Positions 16,701-24,891 of a DNA stretch of 50,541 nucleotides are shown here, piece after piece (the first letter of the stretch is position 1; every line of letters begins with the position of its first letter). Source of the DNA: Silicimonas sp. (GTDB lineage Bacteria; Pseudomonadota; Alphaproteobacteria; Rhodobacterales; Rhodobacteraceae); NCBI GenBank assembly GCA_022819605.1, contig JAJEGW010000120.1, forward strand, positions 1-50,541. Direction: 5' to 3'. A program made the position numbers and the translations under genes. The notes under the pieces are model-generated. The model did not search any database, was not told where the DNA came from, and saw nothing but the letters and a program-made list of their open reading frames with translations.

Positions 16701-17675
16701 CTAAAGGCGCCCAACCGGCCTTGGCCGGGCACCGGCCGCCCCTGCCAGGAGGCACAGCCAGTCGTGGGCAACGGTTGCGGCCGCAATTGCGGTGATTTCG
16801 GACTGGTCGTAGGGCGGCGATACCTCGACAACATCCAAGCCAACGAGGTTTAGCCCCTCCAGTCCCCGGATGAATTCCAGTGCCTGCCAGGATGCCAGCC
16901 CACCTGGAACCGGAGTTCCCGTTCCAGGCGCGAAAGCCGGGTCCATGCCGTCAACGTCGAAGGAGACGTAAACCGGTGCATCGCCCGCACGCTCGCATGC
17001 GATCTCGATCGCCGCGGCGATTCCGTTGCGGTGAATCCAAGGGCTGGTCAGGATTTCGAACCCGAAATCCTCATCATTATAGGTCCGCAGACCAATCTGG
17101 GTGGATTTGGTTACGTCCACGATTCCCTCGCGGGCGGCGTGCAGGAACATGGTGCCGTGGTTATAGGCTTCGCCATCATCAGGCCACGTGTCGCAATGGG
17201 CGTCGAACTGGATCAGCGCGACCGGCCCGTGCATTTTGGCATGGGCCTTCAACACCGGATAGGCCACCGAATGGTCCCCCCCAAGCGTCAGCATTTTGGC
17301 GCCGCTTGCGATGATCGTATCCGCATGCGCCTCAATTGCCGGGTGGACGGTGTCAGGATGATGCGGATCAAGATGCACATCTCCATAGTCGACCACAGAC
17401 AATGTCTCGAACGGGTCAAACCCGAAGGGGAAGGCCAGCAATTCGGACAATTGCACCGACGCCGCACGGATTGCCTGCGGACCCAAACGGCAGCCGGGGC
17501 GGAAGGTGACGGCGTTGTCGTAGGGCACACCTGTCACCGCCACATCGACGCCGCTCAAGTCGCGGCTGTAGTTGCGGCGCAAAAAACTCAGCGCTCCGCC
17601 ATAAGTCATCTCGTGCCAACGGCCCTTGGCTGTGTCCCGGCGACGAAAGGCCTGATCGCCCGCATTACTGGACAT
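16701..17675 (-). CDS. Agmatinase / arginase-family ureohydrolase
   Basis: A 324-residue Mn-dependent ureohydrolase. The metal ligands are all present: GGDHS (His135), FDAHCDT (Asp158, His160, Asp162) and SFDVDGMDPAFAPGTGTP (Asp240, Asp242). The last block and the N-terminal GVPYDNAVTFRPGCRLGP fit agmatinase (agmatine to putrescine and urea) best, but guanidinobutyrase and related enzymes share them, so substrate is uncertain and I withhold speB. The start at 17675 has AGGAG eight bases upstream and overlaps the 61-residue membrane protein gene by 11 bases. That places it in the same transcript as the motor-like pair upstream, an unusual partner for a polyamine enzyme. Confidence 0.9.
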   Translation of the reverse strand: MSSNAGDQAFRRRDTAKGRWHEMTYGGALSFLRRNYSRDLSGVDVAVTGVPYDNAVTFRPGCRLGPQAIRAASVQLSELLAFPFGFDPFETLSVVDYGDVHLDPHHPDTVHPAIEAHADTIIASGAKMLTLGGDHSVAYPVLKAHAKMHGPVALIQFDAHCDTWPDDGEAYNHGTMFLHAAREGIVDVTKSTQIGLRTYNDEDFGFEILTSPWIHRNGIAAAIEIACERAGDAPVYVSFDVDGMDPAFAPGTGTPVPGGLASWQALEFIRGLEGLNLVGLDVVEVSPPYDQSEITAIAAATVAHDWLCLLAGAAGARPRPVGRL

Positions 17676-17850
17676 TCTTCTTGCTCCTGTTCATTTGAAG
17701 GGCCGCGACGATTATTCCAAGCGACACCAGCAGAATGATGATCGTTGCCAACGCGTTGACGTCGGGGCTGACGCCAAGGATCTGAGGATCTCGGAATATC
17801 TCGCCTAACCACTTGGTCGAAAACCCGTCCCACACCCTTAACGCGATCAT
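17665..17850 (-). CDS. 61-residue membrane protein of the motor operon
   Basis: A small protein with one hydrophobic helix (ALATIIILLVSLGIIVAALQ, about residues 33-52) followed by a short basic tail (MNRSKKN), suggesting N-out/C-in or a membrane-anchored cytoplasmic tail. Its ATG overlaps the stop of the MotB-like gene (ATGA) and its stop lies 11 bases inside the agmatinase-family gene, so it is translationally coupled on both sides. That tight packing is the main evidence it is real. No family recognised. It could be an accessory subunit of the channel complex; that is inference. Confidence 0.7.
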   Translation of the reverse strand: MIALRVWDGFSTKWLGEIFRDPQILGVSPDVNALATIIILLVSLGIIVAALQMNRSKKNVQ

Positions 17851-20834
17851 CGTTCGGTCAGCTTGAGCTCGATGCGTCGGTTCTGCGCCCGCGCGGCGTC
17901 GGAGTCCTCCGGGTTGACCGGCCGGAACTCGCTGAAGCCCGCCGCGGCCAGCCGCTCCGCCGGGAAGCCCAGCGTCCCGGTCATGTACTTCACCACCGAC
18001 AGCGCGCGTCCCGCGCTGAGCTCCCAGTTGTCCGCGAACGCGCCCCCGTTCGTCACCGGCGCGTTGTCGGTGTGCCCATCGACCCGCAGCACCCAGTCGA
18101 GGTTCGGCGGGATCTCGTCGGCCACCTCCACGAGGATCCCCGCGACCTCCGCGATCGAGGCCCGCCCTTCCGGCAGCAGGGTCGCGGAGCCGCTCGCGAA
18201 CAGCACCTCGGACGGGAACAGGAACCGGTCGCCGACGATCCGCACGCCCTCCCGGTCGCCCAGCACCCGCCGCAGCGTCCCGAAGAACTCCGAGCGGTAG
18301 GCGGCGAGGTCGACGACCTCCTCGCCCAGCGCCTCCTTCTCGCGCCGCAGGCGCTCCGCCTCCGCCGCCTCCAGCTCCGCGCGCTGCCTCTCCGCCTCGG
18401 CGCGCCGCCTCTGCTCCGCGGCGACCTGCGCCAGGGCCCGGTTGAGCCGGCTCCCCAGCTCCTGGATCTGCACCCCGGCCGCCCTGTCCCGCGCCTCGGC
18501 GCTGTCCAGCAGCGCCGAGAGCTCGGCAAGCTGGTCGCGAAGCGCGGCCACCTGCGCGTTCAGCAGCGCGACCTCGCGCTGCGCCTTCGCGGAGATCTCC
18601 CGCTCTTCCGCGAGCCTCCGGTTCGCGGTCTCGAGAAGCAGCCGCTCGCGGTCCCGCGCGCTGAGCGCGCTCGCGCTCGCGTCCTCGGCGGCCAGCCTCG
18701 CCGCAAGGGCGGCGGCCAGCTTCTCGCGAAGTCCTTCCGCGTCCGCCTCGGCGTCCCGGAGCCGGTCCCCAGCCGCCATTCTGGCCGCAAGGGCGGCAGC
18801 CAGCTCCGCGCGAAGTCCCTCCGCATCCGCCTCCACATCCCGGAGCCGGTCCCCAGCCGCCGTTCCGGCCGCAAGGGCGGCCGCCAGCTCCGCGCGAAGT
18901 CCCTCCGCATCCGCCTCCACGTCCCGTAGCCGGTCCCCGACCGCCGCTCCGGCCGCAAGGGCGGCAGCCAGTTCCTCGCGGAGCCTCTCTGCATCGGCCT
19001 CCGCATCCGCCTCCGCGTCCCGGAGCGTCGTCACGTCGCCCTGCAGCCGGTCCCGGGCCGCCACCAGAAGGGCGGCCTCGGCCTGCGCGTCGTCCCGCTC
19101 GGCCTCGGCCTGCCCCAGCAGGCCCTCCGCAAGGTCGAGCTTCGCGATCACCTCGGCGAGCCTGGCGTCCAGCTCCGCCTCGACCGCGTTCGCCGCCGCC
19201 AGCAGCGTGAGCGTCTCCTCGGCCCTCTTCCGCTCCTGCTCGAGCCTGAGCGACAGCGCGGTCAGCTCGGCCTGCGAGTTCCTCAGCCTCTCGCGCAGCG
19301 CCTCCGCGATCGCCGCCTCCGCGAGCCGCGCGGCCTCCTTCGCGTCAAGTTCCGCACGCGCGCTTTCGGCCTGCGCCAGCAGCTCCCTGATGACCGCGGC
19401 ATCGGCCTCGGCGACGCTCCGAGCCTTGCCCAGGTCGGACTGGACAAGGGCCAGCGCAGCCGCGGTCTCCGCCTCGGCGGCTTCCGACCGCCCGAGCTCC
19501 GCCAGTGATTCCGCTAGGGACGCGTCGCGCGCCTCGACGTCGGCAAGGGCACGGGCCAGCAGCGCCGCGGTCTCCGCCTCGGAGACTTGCGACTGCTCAA
19601 GCGCTGCGTAGGCTTCCAGCAGCGACACGTCGCGCGCCTCGATGTCGGCCAGGGCACGGGCCAGCAGCGCTGCGGTCTCCGCTTCGGCGGCTTCCGACCG
19701 CCCGAGCGCTGCCAGGGCATCCGCCAGGGACGCGTCGCGTGCCTCGACGTCGGCCAGGGCACGAACCAGCAACGCCGCGGTCTCGGCTTCGGTGATTTCC
19801 GACTGCTCGAGTGCCGCGAGCGCTTGCGCCAGCGACACGTCGCGCTCCTCGATGTCGGCCAGGGCACGGACCAGCAATGCCGCGGTCTCCGCCTCGGAGA
19901 TCTCCGACTCCTCGAGTGCCGCACGAGCTTCCGCCAGGGACGCGTCGCGCGCCTCGATGTCGGCCAGGGCACGAGCCAGCAACGCCGCGGTCTCCGCCTC
20001 GGAGATTTCCGACTGCTTGAGCGCTGCGAGAGCTTGCGCCAGCGACACGTCACGCTCCTCGACATCGGCCAGGGCTCGGGCCAACAATGCCGCCGTCTCC
20101 GCCTCGGCGATTTCCGACCGCCCGAGCGCCGCCAGGGCTTCCGCCAGGGACGCGTCGCGCTCCTCGACGTCGGCCAAGGCACGGGCCAGCAATGCCGCGG
20201 TCTCCGCCTCGTTGATTTCCGATTGATCTAGCGCCGCGAGAGCCGCCGCCAAGGACGCTTCGCGCGCTTCGACATCGGCCCTTAGCTGGTCCGCCTCCGA
20301 TGCCAGCGTCCGGCCTTCCTCCAGTGCCCTGTCGCGCTCAATCAGCAATGCGGCCACCTGCTCTTCAAAACTGAGAATCGCCACATCCCGCTCACGAAGC
20401 GTGCGCACCTGCGCCTCGATCTGGCCGGTGAGACTGGCAATGAGCGCGGCCTGCCGTTCGGTCTCGCCCTGCAGTCTTGCAATTGCCTCGTCCCGCCCGC
20501 GAAGCGTGCGCTCCTGCGAGTCGACCTGGCCGGTGAGACTGGCAATGAGCGCGGCCTGCCGATCAGTCTCGCCCTGCAATGTGGCAACGCTTTGCCGAAG
20601 TTGCACGGTCTCCTGCTCCGACAGGCCGAGCGCCTCGCTGAGCGCCAGCACTTCTGACGCGAGGTCGCCGAGTTCCGTTTCCTGGCCCGTAATGGTTTCG
20701 CGCAGGACTGCCTGAACGAACATGAAAATCGTGAGCAGGAAAATCAGCACCAGAAGCAGGGCTGCCATTGCATCCACGAAGCCCGGCCAGATCGAACCGG
20801 ACACGCGCTGCGTGGACCTATGTGTCAGGGCCAT
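17847..20834 (-). CDS. MotB-like protein with giant tandem-repeat coiled coil and OmpA domain
   Basis: A 995-residue protein with MotB-like ends. The N-terminus is short and basic, then one membrane helix containing an Asp (WPGFVDAMAALLLVLIFLL, Asp21), as in the proton-carrying helix of MotB/TolR/ExbD. Residues about 45-840 are almost continuous Ala/Glu/Leu/Arg-rich coiled coil built from three blocks of tandem repeats (listed separately). Residues about 845-995 are an OmpA/MotB peptidoglycan-binding domain: FASGSATLLPEG, VDGHTDNAP, NWELSAGRAL, QNRRIELKL. The gene begins three bases after the MotA-like gene ends and shares ATGA with the 61-residue gene. The coil is far longer than in MotB. 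It most likely forms a stator-like channel with the preceding gene; its job is unknown. Confidence 0.9.
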   Translation of the reverse strand: MALTHRSTQRVSGSIWPGFVDAMAALLLVLIFLLTIFMFVQAVLRETITGQETELGDLASEVLALSEALGLSEQETVQLRQSVATLQGETDRQAALIASLTGQVDSQERTLRGRDEAIARLQGETERQAALIASLTGQIEAQVRTLRERDVAILSFEEQVAALLIERDRALEEGRTLASEADQLRADVEAREASLAAALAALDQSEINEAETAALLARALADVEERDASLAEALAALGRSEIAEAETAALLARALADVEERDVSLAQALAALKQSEISEAETAALLARALADIEARDASLAEARAALEESEISEAETAALLVRALADIEERDVSLAQALAALEQSEITEAETAALLVRALADVEARDASLADALAALGRSEAAEAETAALLARALADIEARDVSLLEAYAALEQSQVSEAETAALLARALADVEARDASLAESLAELGRSEAAEAETAAALALVQSDLGKARSVAEADAAVIRELLAQAESARAELDAKEAARLAEAAIAEALRERLRNSQAELTALSLRLEQERKRAEETLTLLAAANAVEAELDARLAEVIAKLDLAEGLLGQAEAERDDAQAEAALLVAARDRLQGDVTTLRDAEADAEADAERLREELAAALAAGAAVGDRLRDVEADAEGLRAELAAALAAGTAAGDRLRDVEADAEGLRAELAAALAARMAAGDRLRDAEADAEGLREKLAAALAARLAAEDASASALSARDRERLLLETANRRLAEEREISAKAQREVALLNAQVAALRDQLAELSALLDSAEARDRAAGVQIQELGSRLNRALAQVAAEQRRRAEAERQRAELEAAEAERLRREKEALGEEVVDLAAYRSEFFGTLRRVLGDREGVRIVGDRFLFPSEVLFASGSATLLPEGRASIAEVAGILVEVADEIPPNLDWVLRVDGHTDNAPVTNGGAFADNWELSAGRALSVVKYMTGTLGFPAERLAAAGFSEFRPVNPEDSDAARAQNRRIELKLTER
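18687..19023 (-). repeat. Four tandem 84-bp (28-residue) repeats inside the MotB-like gene
   Basis: Consecutive copies of a 28-residue unit of the form GDRLRDVEADAEGLRAEL plus AAALAAGTAA (shown in two parts). The DNA copies are nearly identical: the sequence GGTCCCC recurs at 18764, 18848 and 18932, exactly 84 bases apart. 28 residues is four heptads, so unit number can change without breaking coil register. The first copy (nearest the N-terminus) is the most diverged. Confidence 0.9.
19446..20285 (-). repeat. Eight tandem 105-bp (35-residue) repeats inside the MotB-like gene
   Basis: Residues 184-463 are eight head-to-tail copies of a 35-residue unit: ALADVEERDASLAEAL, then AALGRSEIAEAETAALLAR. 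The most constant part is EAETAALLAR. Two sub-types alternate, one with DASLAEALAALGRSE and one with DVSLAQALAALEQSE, suggesting that two-unit (70-residue) blocks were duplicated. 35 residues is five heptads. No frameshift occurs across the array. Confidence 0.93.
20367..20576 (-). repeat. Two tandem 105-bp repeats near the N-terminus of the MotB-like gene
   Basis: Residues 87-121 and 122-156 are two copies of a second 35-residue unit beginning QGETDRQAALIASLTGQ and ending with a TLRxRDxAI segment. The DNA copies share long identical stretches (GTGAGACTGGCAATGAGCGC on the plus strand near 20429 and 20533). The unit differs from the main array but has the same length. Confidence 0.88.
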
Positions 20835-20837
20835 GGT

Positions 20838-22001
20838 TCAAGGCCCGTCCTGACCGTTTTGCCCTAGAGCCCTTATCGCTTGCGTCAGTTCTGCAAGATC
20901 GGCCCTGAGTGCACCCATGCTTTCTTGCCGGCCGGCCGAAACTTCCTCCAGAATGCGAAGCACCTGAATGTCCATTGACCGCAGACGCCGACGGCTTTCC
21001 CCGTCAAAGCCGCTGGCCCCTTCCTGCACAAGTCCTTCCAAGGCAGCTGCAAGACGGTCCTGGGCTTCGGAATTCCATTCAAGGTCGCGATTGCCCAGTT
21101 GCTCGTTGAGCTCACCGATGGCATCGGCTACCCTTGCCAGCTGCATGCTGTCGGCAGCTCGCTGCTCTGCCGATTCGGCATGAGCCGTTTGCAGCTGAAT
21201 CATCTGTTCGACAAGATGTTCAACCAGTTGCGAAAGAGAGCCTTCGTCGCCGCCCGCCGCCTCTTCGCCGGCGAATCCGACCCGGGTCATGGTGGTGAGC
21301 CACTCCTCAAGTTCGCGATAGAAGCGGTTTTGGCCGTGACTGGCAAAAAGTTCCAGGATTCCGACAACAAGCGATCCGGCCAATCCCAAGAGCGAGGATG
21401 CAAAGGCGATGCCCATTCCTTCAAGCTGGTCTTCCAGGCCGGAAATCAGGCGCTCGAAAACCGTGACGCCGCTTTCGCCTTCCGCTGGGGCCAATGCGCG
21501 AATCGTGTCCACCACGGCGGGCACAGTGGTTGCCAGACCGTAGAACGTGCCGAGGAGACCGAGAAAAATCAGGAGATTTATGATGTAGCGAGTTATGTCC
21601 CGAGCTTCGTCAATTCGCGTTGCGACGGAATCGAGGATCGAGCGAGAGGACGCCGCCCCGATCTGGCTTCCCGCACTCCTCTTGCGCAGGAGTGCGGCCA
21701 ACGGCGCCAGCAGTCTTGGCGCCTTGACAACCTCGTGGCCCGGGCGGCTTTCGGCAAATCCCTCGATCCAGCTGACCGACGACACCAGCTGAAAGATCTG
21801 CCAGAAGCAGGCCACCACGCCTACAACGAAGACAAGGGCTATGAAAGCGTTGAACCAAGGGTTCGCTAGGAAGACGGGCGCGACCCGCGGGTACGCCAGC
21901 ACAGCCCCGATGCCGACCAGTGCCAGCACCAAGATCATCGTCATGAATTGACGATAGGGTTGCGTGAAGTGCCACTCGGCCTCGGTGTCCAGTCGGGTCA
22001 T
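20838..22001 (-). CDS. MotA/TolQ/ExbB-family proton channel-like protein
   Basis: A 387-residue membrane protein from ATG 22001; a TTG 17 codons upstream (22052) is also open, and neither has a strong ribosome site. Membrane segments lie at about 20-37, 50-72, 139-161 and 195-221. The third and fourth form the MotA/TolQ core (LLIFLGLLGTFYGLATTVP and GMGIAFASSLLGLAGSLVVG). A cytoplasmic C-terminal tail of about 160 residues is helical and charged (LSQLVEHLVEQMIQLQ and onward). It is first in a coupled operon with the MotB-like giant, which makes a 5:2 ion-driven motor of the MotAB/ZorAB/TolQR type likely. It is not TolQ (that gene is at 1.5-2.2 kb) and has a different tail from MotA. Confidence 0.87.
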   Translation of the reverse strand: MTRLDTEAEWHFTQPYRQFMTMILVLALVGIGAVLAYPRVAPVFLANPWFNAFIALVFVVGVVACFWQIFQLVSSVSWIEGFAESRPGHEVVKAPRLLAPLAALLRKRSAGSQIGAASSRSILDSVATRIDEARDITRYIINLLIFLGLLGTFYGLATTVPAVVDTIRALAPAEGESGVTVFERLISGLEDQLEGMGIAFASSLLGLAGSLVVGILELFASHGQNRFYRELEEWLTTMTRVGFAGEEAAGGDEGSLSQLVEHLVEQMIQLQTAHAESAEQRAADSMQLARVADAIGELNEQLGNRDLEWNSEAQDRLAAALEGLVQEGASGFDGESRRRLRSMDIQVLRILEEVSAGRQESMGALRADLAELTQAIRALGQNGQDGP

Positions 22002-22323
22002 CAACAATCGGCCCCATACTGCCTCTTGCCGAGAATAGTTAATGCGCGACAAAGTGCCAACCGGAATGCGAAGAGGTGCAGGCAGGCGGATGCTCCGCGT
22101 GACCGAGAGGAATCACGGATGCCTGATCTCATTGTCCGCCAGGATTTCCAGCAAATGACATCGAGCTTGCAACTCACCGGCACCGAAAATGGTTGCCAAC
22201 GTCTCCTGCTTGCAGCGTCTCCGCTCGGAAGGCTGGCCCCCGATGGGGCCTTGGCTCGGACGAAAGGGCCATTGCCGATTGGCTCCAGCCTTGAAGCTCT
22301 TCCGGCATCCAGACCCTTGCGCG
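22002..22323. other. Leader region of the motor operon, no gene seen
   Basis: 322 bases between the MotA-like start and the end of chaC, both on the minus strand. Frames here on either strand look like shadows. It should hold the promoter of the motor operon, but I cannot point to a convincing -35/-10 pair or operator. If the TTG at 22052 is the true start, the gap shortens to 271 bases. Confidence 0.4.
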
Positions 22324-22890
22324 CTACTGCCCGCCTGCTGCAAGGACGCGCACGCGCGCCGACAGCATGTCAAGATCCTCGTCCTCGATGCCCAGTTCAC
22401 GAAGGTGGTCCGCCGTATTCCAGAGGTACTCCGAATTCGGCCCGCGCCCGCCTGCAGAGCGCGCGATGATCCGGGCTTGCTGTTCCAGTTCCAGCCCGGA
22501 GACATACTGCACATGGGTTGGGTCAATCACGTAGGTCAGCGCCGTCACCGTCGAGCCATCCTCGACATCCAGTTCGACAAGGCGCTCAAGGTACGCCGAC
22601 GATATCAATTCGCGCTCTCGCAAGTACTCGATGACCTCGATGTTCGCATGGTCAGGCACACGCATCGCTTGCCCCTGACACGACGCCCCGGGCATCTCGT
22701 CAAGCGCCAGCACCAGCCCCGGTTCCTCCGCGGTTCCACGATGGTGGATTGAGCGCATGCAAAACGATCTGTGATAGTCGCGCAATGTCGCGAGCTTCCG
22801 TTCGGTCACCGGGAACCCCGGGCTCCAGAGAAGCGAGGCGTACCCGAAGACCCAAAGCGGGTCCAGATCAATGACTTTCTCTTCCGTCAT
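22324..22890 (-). CDS. chaC: ChaC-like gamma-glutamylcyclotransferase
   Basis: A 188-residue protein with the ChaC signature WVFGYASLLWSPGFP near the N-terminus (the usual form is W.FGYGSLiW.P), a substrate-binding HHRGTAEEPGLVLAL and the catalytic-acid region. The family cleaves gamma-glutamyl bonds, in particular degrading glutathione to 5-oxoproline and Cys-Gly. The frame is open to 23364, but the extension is antisense to the DUF2125 gene. I place the start at ATG 22890, with AAGGTG just upstream. Divergent from DUF2125 with 42 bases between starts. Confidence 0.9.
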   Translation of the reverse strand: MTEEKVIDLDPLWVFGYASLLWSPGFPVTERKLATLRDYHRSFCMRSIHHRGTAEEPGLVLALDEMPGASCQGQAMRVPDHANIEVIEYLRERELISSAYLERLVELDVEDGSTVTALTYVIDPTHVQYVSGLELEQQARIIARSAGGRGPNSEYLWNTADHLRELGIEDEDLDMLSARVRVLAAGGQ

Positions 22891-22932
22891 GGTCACCTTA
22901 AAACAGCGGCCAACGGTCAAGGGAAGGGGCGG

Positions 22933-23925
22933 ATGCTGCGTCTTGCTGCGGTGCTCGTGATTGCCGCGCTTCTGTGGATGTGCTGGTGGGTCATCGGGCA
23001 TTCTGCATACCAGAGAAACCTTGCGTCCTGGATGGAACAGAGGCGCAGCGACGGCTGGGTGGTGGAATTCTCGGACATCTCGACACGCGGCTTTCCGAAC
23101 CGCTTCGACAGCACCATTTCCGATCTGAGGCTGACGGAACCTGACACGGGCATCACCTGGTCGGCCCCCTTCGTGCAGTTCCTTTCGCTTGCATACAGGC
23201 CGCATCAGGTCATCGCCGTTTTGCCGGACGAGCAAGTGATTTCGACGCCGCTTGAGGTGCTTCAGCTCAACCATGACAGCGCGCGGGCGTCCATCTTCTT
23301 GAGACCCTCGACAAGCCTCGCCCTGGAAAGCGCGCGACTTGTCCTGAAAGACCCCCGAATCCACTCGTCCCGAGGCTGGACCGTTTCATCGACGGAATGG
23401 CGCTTCGCCATCGAGGCGGTGCCTGTGCGCGAAAGCACGTATCGCGTGGGAATGGAATTGCTGGAACTTTCTCTTTCGGACTTGCTGCGACGCATCCCGA
23501 ATTCGTCCAAGATGTTCCCGGATCAAATCGGCGTGGTTCGCGCCGACGCTGAACTTGGGCTTGACGCACCAATGGACAAGCGATTCTTCGAAGGGGCACA
23601 TCTCGGGATCAACCGGTTGGACCTGACCGACCTGTCTGTTCGCTGGGGCGAATTCTCCTTTAGCGCGACGGGCGACCTGACTGTCTCGGAGGATGGCGTG
23701 CCAGACGGCGAGATCACGCTACGCGCGGCGAAATGGCGAACCGTTCTGGACCTTGCGGAAGCGGCGGCACTGTTCGAGCCAGCATTTCGTGACGTGCTCG
23801 AAACGACACTCGAACTGATGCACGGGCACGAAGACGTGCTTGAAGTCCCGCTCGTGTTCTCTGGCGGTCAGGTCAGCCTGGGCGTGGTTCCATTGGGAAA
23901 GGCACCGCGACTCCAAGCCTGGTGA
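22933..23925 (+). CDS. DUF2125 exported protein
   Basis: A 330-residue protein with an N-terminal membrane anchor or signal (MLRLAAVLVIAALLWMCWWV). The conserved DUF2125 opening follows: a helix with WM..RR.DGW, then FSDISTRGFPNRFD. The rest is a beta-rich domain typical of AsmA-like lipid-transfer or envelope proteins. The start at 22933 has AAGGGG six bases upstream; an earlier in-frame ATG (22771) overlaps chaC and lacks these features. Location is probably inner membrane facing the periplasm. Function of the family is not established. Confidence 0.85.
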   Translation: MLRLAAVLVIAALLWMCWWVIGHSAYQRNLASWMEQRRSDGWVVEFSDISTRGFPNRFDSTISDLRLTEPDTGITWSAPFVQFLSLAYRPHQVIAVLPDEQVISTPLEVLQLNHDSARASIFLRPSTSLALESARLVLKDPRIHSSRGWTVSSTEWRFAIEAVPVRESTYRVGMELLELSLSDLLRRIPNSSKMFPDQIGVVRADAELGLDAPMDKRFFEGAHLGINRLDLTDLSVRWGEFSFSATGDLTVSEDGVPDGEITLRAAKWRTVLDLAEAAALFEPAFRDVLETTLELMHGHEDVLEVPLVFSGGQVSLGVVPLGKAPRLQAW

Positions 23926-23973
23926 TGCCTGCGCTTCAATTTGGGATTCCGAATTTCACCAGCTTGACAGGAG

Positions 23974-24891
23974 TCACCTTGCCCCGCCGCGACCAAAGTC
24001 CGGCGCATCCGTGTCCTGACCCGCTTCGATGATGCCGCGGCGAATCTCGCGCGTACGGGTAAAGTAATCAAAGAGCAGCTCTGCATCTCCGATCCTGATC
24101 GCGCGCTGCAGGGCGAACAGCTCCTCCGTGAAGCGTCCCAGGATTTCAAGCGTCGCCTGCCTGTTGTTCAAAAACACGTCCCGCCACATGGTCGGATCGG
24201 ATGCCGCAATGCGGGTAAAGTCCCGAAAGCCCGCGGCCGAGTACTTCACGACCTCGCTGTCCGTCACCCTGCGAAGGTCATCGGCCACTCCGACCATCGT
24301 GTAGGCGATGAGATGCGGGCAGTGGCTCGTGACCGCCAGCACGAGGTCGTGATGGTCGACGTCCATCTCCTCGACGCTTGCGCCCATGCCCTGCCAGAAC
24401 CATTTCAGTCGATCGAGCGCATCTGGATCGGCGTTCGAGTCGGGCAGCAGGATGCACCAGCGATTCTCGAAGAGTTCCGCGAATCCGGAGCGGGGTCCCG
24501 AATGCTCGGTCCCGGCCAGCGGGTGACCGGGAATGAAGTGCACGCCCTCAGGCACATGGGGCGCAACGGCATCGATCACGGCCCGCTTGACCGAGCCGAC
24601 ATCGGTGAGTGTGGCGCCAGGCTTGAGATGAGGTTCGATTTCACGCGCCACGGTCCCCATCGCTCCGACCGGCACGGCAAGAACGACAAGGTCTGCATCT
24701 TCCACCGCCGCCGCGGCCGTATCGGTGACAATGTCACAGAATCCGAGTTCGCGCGTAGTTTCGCGGCTTTCAACTGACTTCGCCGTGCCGACAATCTCAC
24801 CTGCAAGCCCGGCGCGCCGGATGGCATGCGCCATGGACGATGCAACCAGTCCGAGGCCGATCAAGGCGACGCGACCATAGATCTCCGTCAT
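23974..24891 (-). CDS. tyrC: Prephenate/arogenate dehydrogenase
   Basis: A 305-residue TyrA/TyrC-type dehydrogenase that oxidises and decarboxylates prephenate (or arogenate) in tyrosine synthesis. The NAD site is GLGLVASSM at residues 12-20 (usual form GLGLIGSS), and the catalytic His region is [14 protein letters not shown]. The [12 protein letters not shown] helix and the C-terminal helical dimerisation domain are intact. The gene overlaps hisC by four bases (ATGA). A hisC-tyrC pair is typical of alphaproteobacteria, where the HisC aminotransferase can also serve aromatic amino acids. Confidence 0.93.
   Translation of the reverse strand: MTEIYGRVALIGLGLVASSMAHAIRRAGLAGEIVGTAKSVESRETTRELGFCDIVTDTAAAAVEDADLVVLAVPVGAMGTVAREIEPHLKPGATLTDVGSVKRAVIDAVAPHVPEGVHFIPGHPLAGTEHSGPRSGFAELFENRWCILLPDSNADPDALDRLKWFWQGMGASVEEMDVDHHDLVLAVTSHCPHLIAYTMVGVADDLRRVTDSEVVKYSAAGFRDFTRIAASDPTMWRDVFLNNRQATLEILGRFTEELFALQRAIRIGDAELLFDYFTRTREIRRGIIEAGQDTDAPDFGRGGAR

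Noticed and set aside
18442..20231. Long plus-strand frames opposite the MotB-like gene (389, 214 and 194 codons)
   Set aside because: Their repetitive Ser/Ala/Arg-rich products are the antisense image of the coiled-coil repeats. The minus frame has the membrane helix, the OmpA domain and coupled neighbours.
17847..22001. Zorya defence system
   Set aside because: The MotA/MotB-like pair recalls ZorAB, but the long tail is on the wrong subunit, no ZorC/ZorD helicase or nuclease genes follow, and the downstream gene is a ureohydrolase. Treated as a separate, uncharacterised motor.
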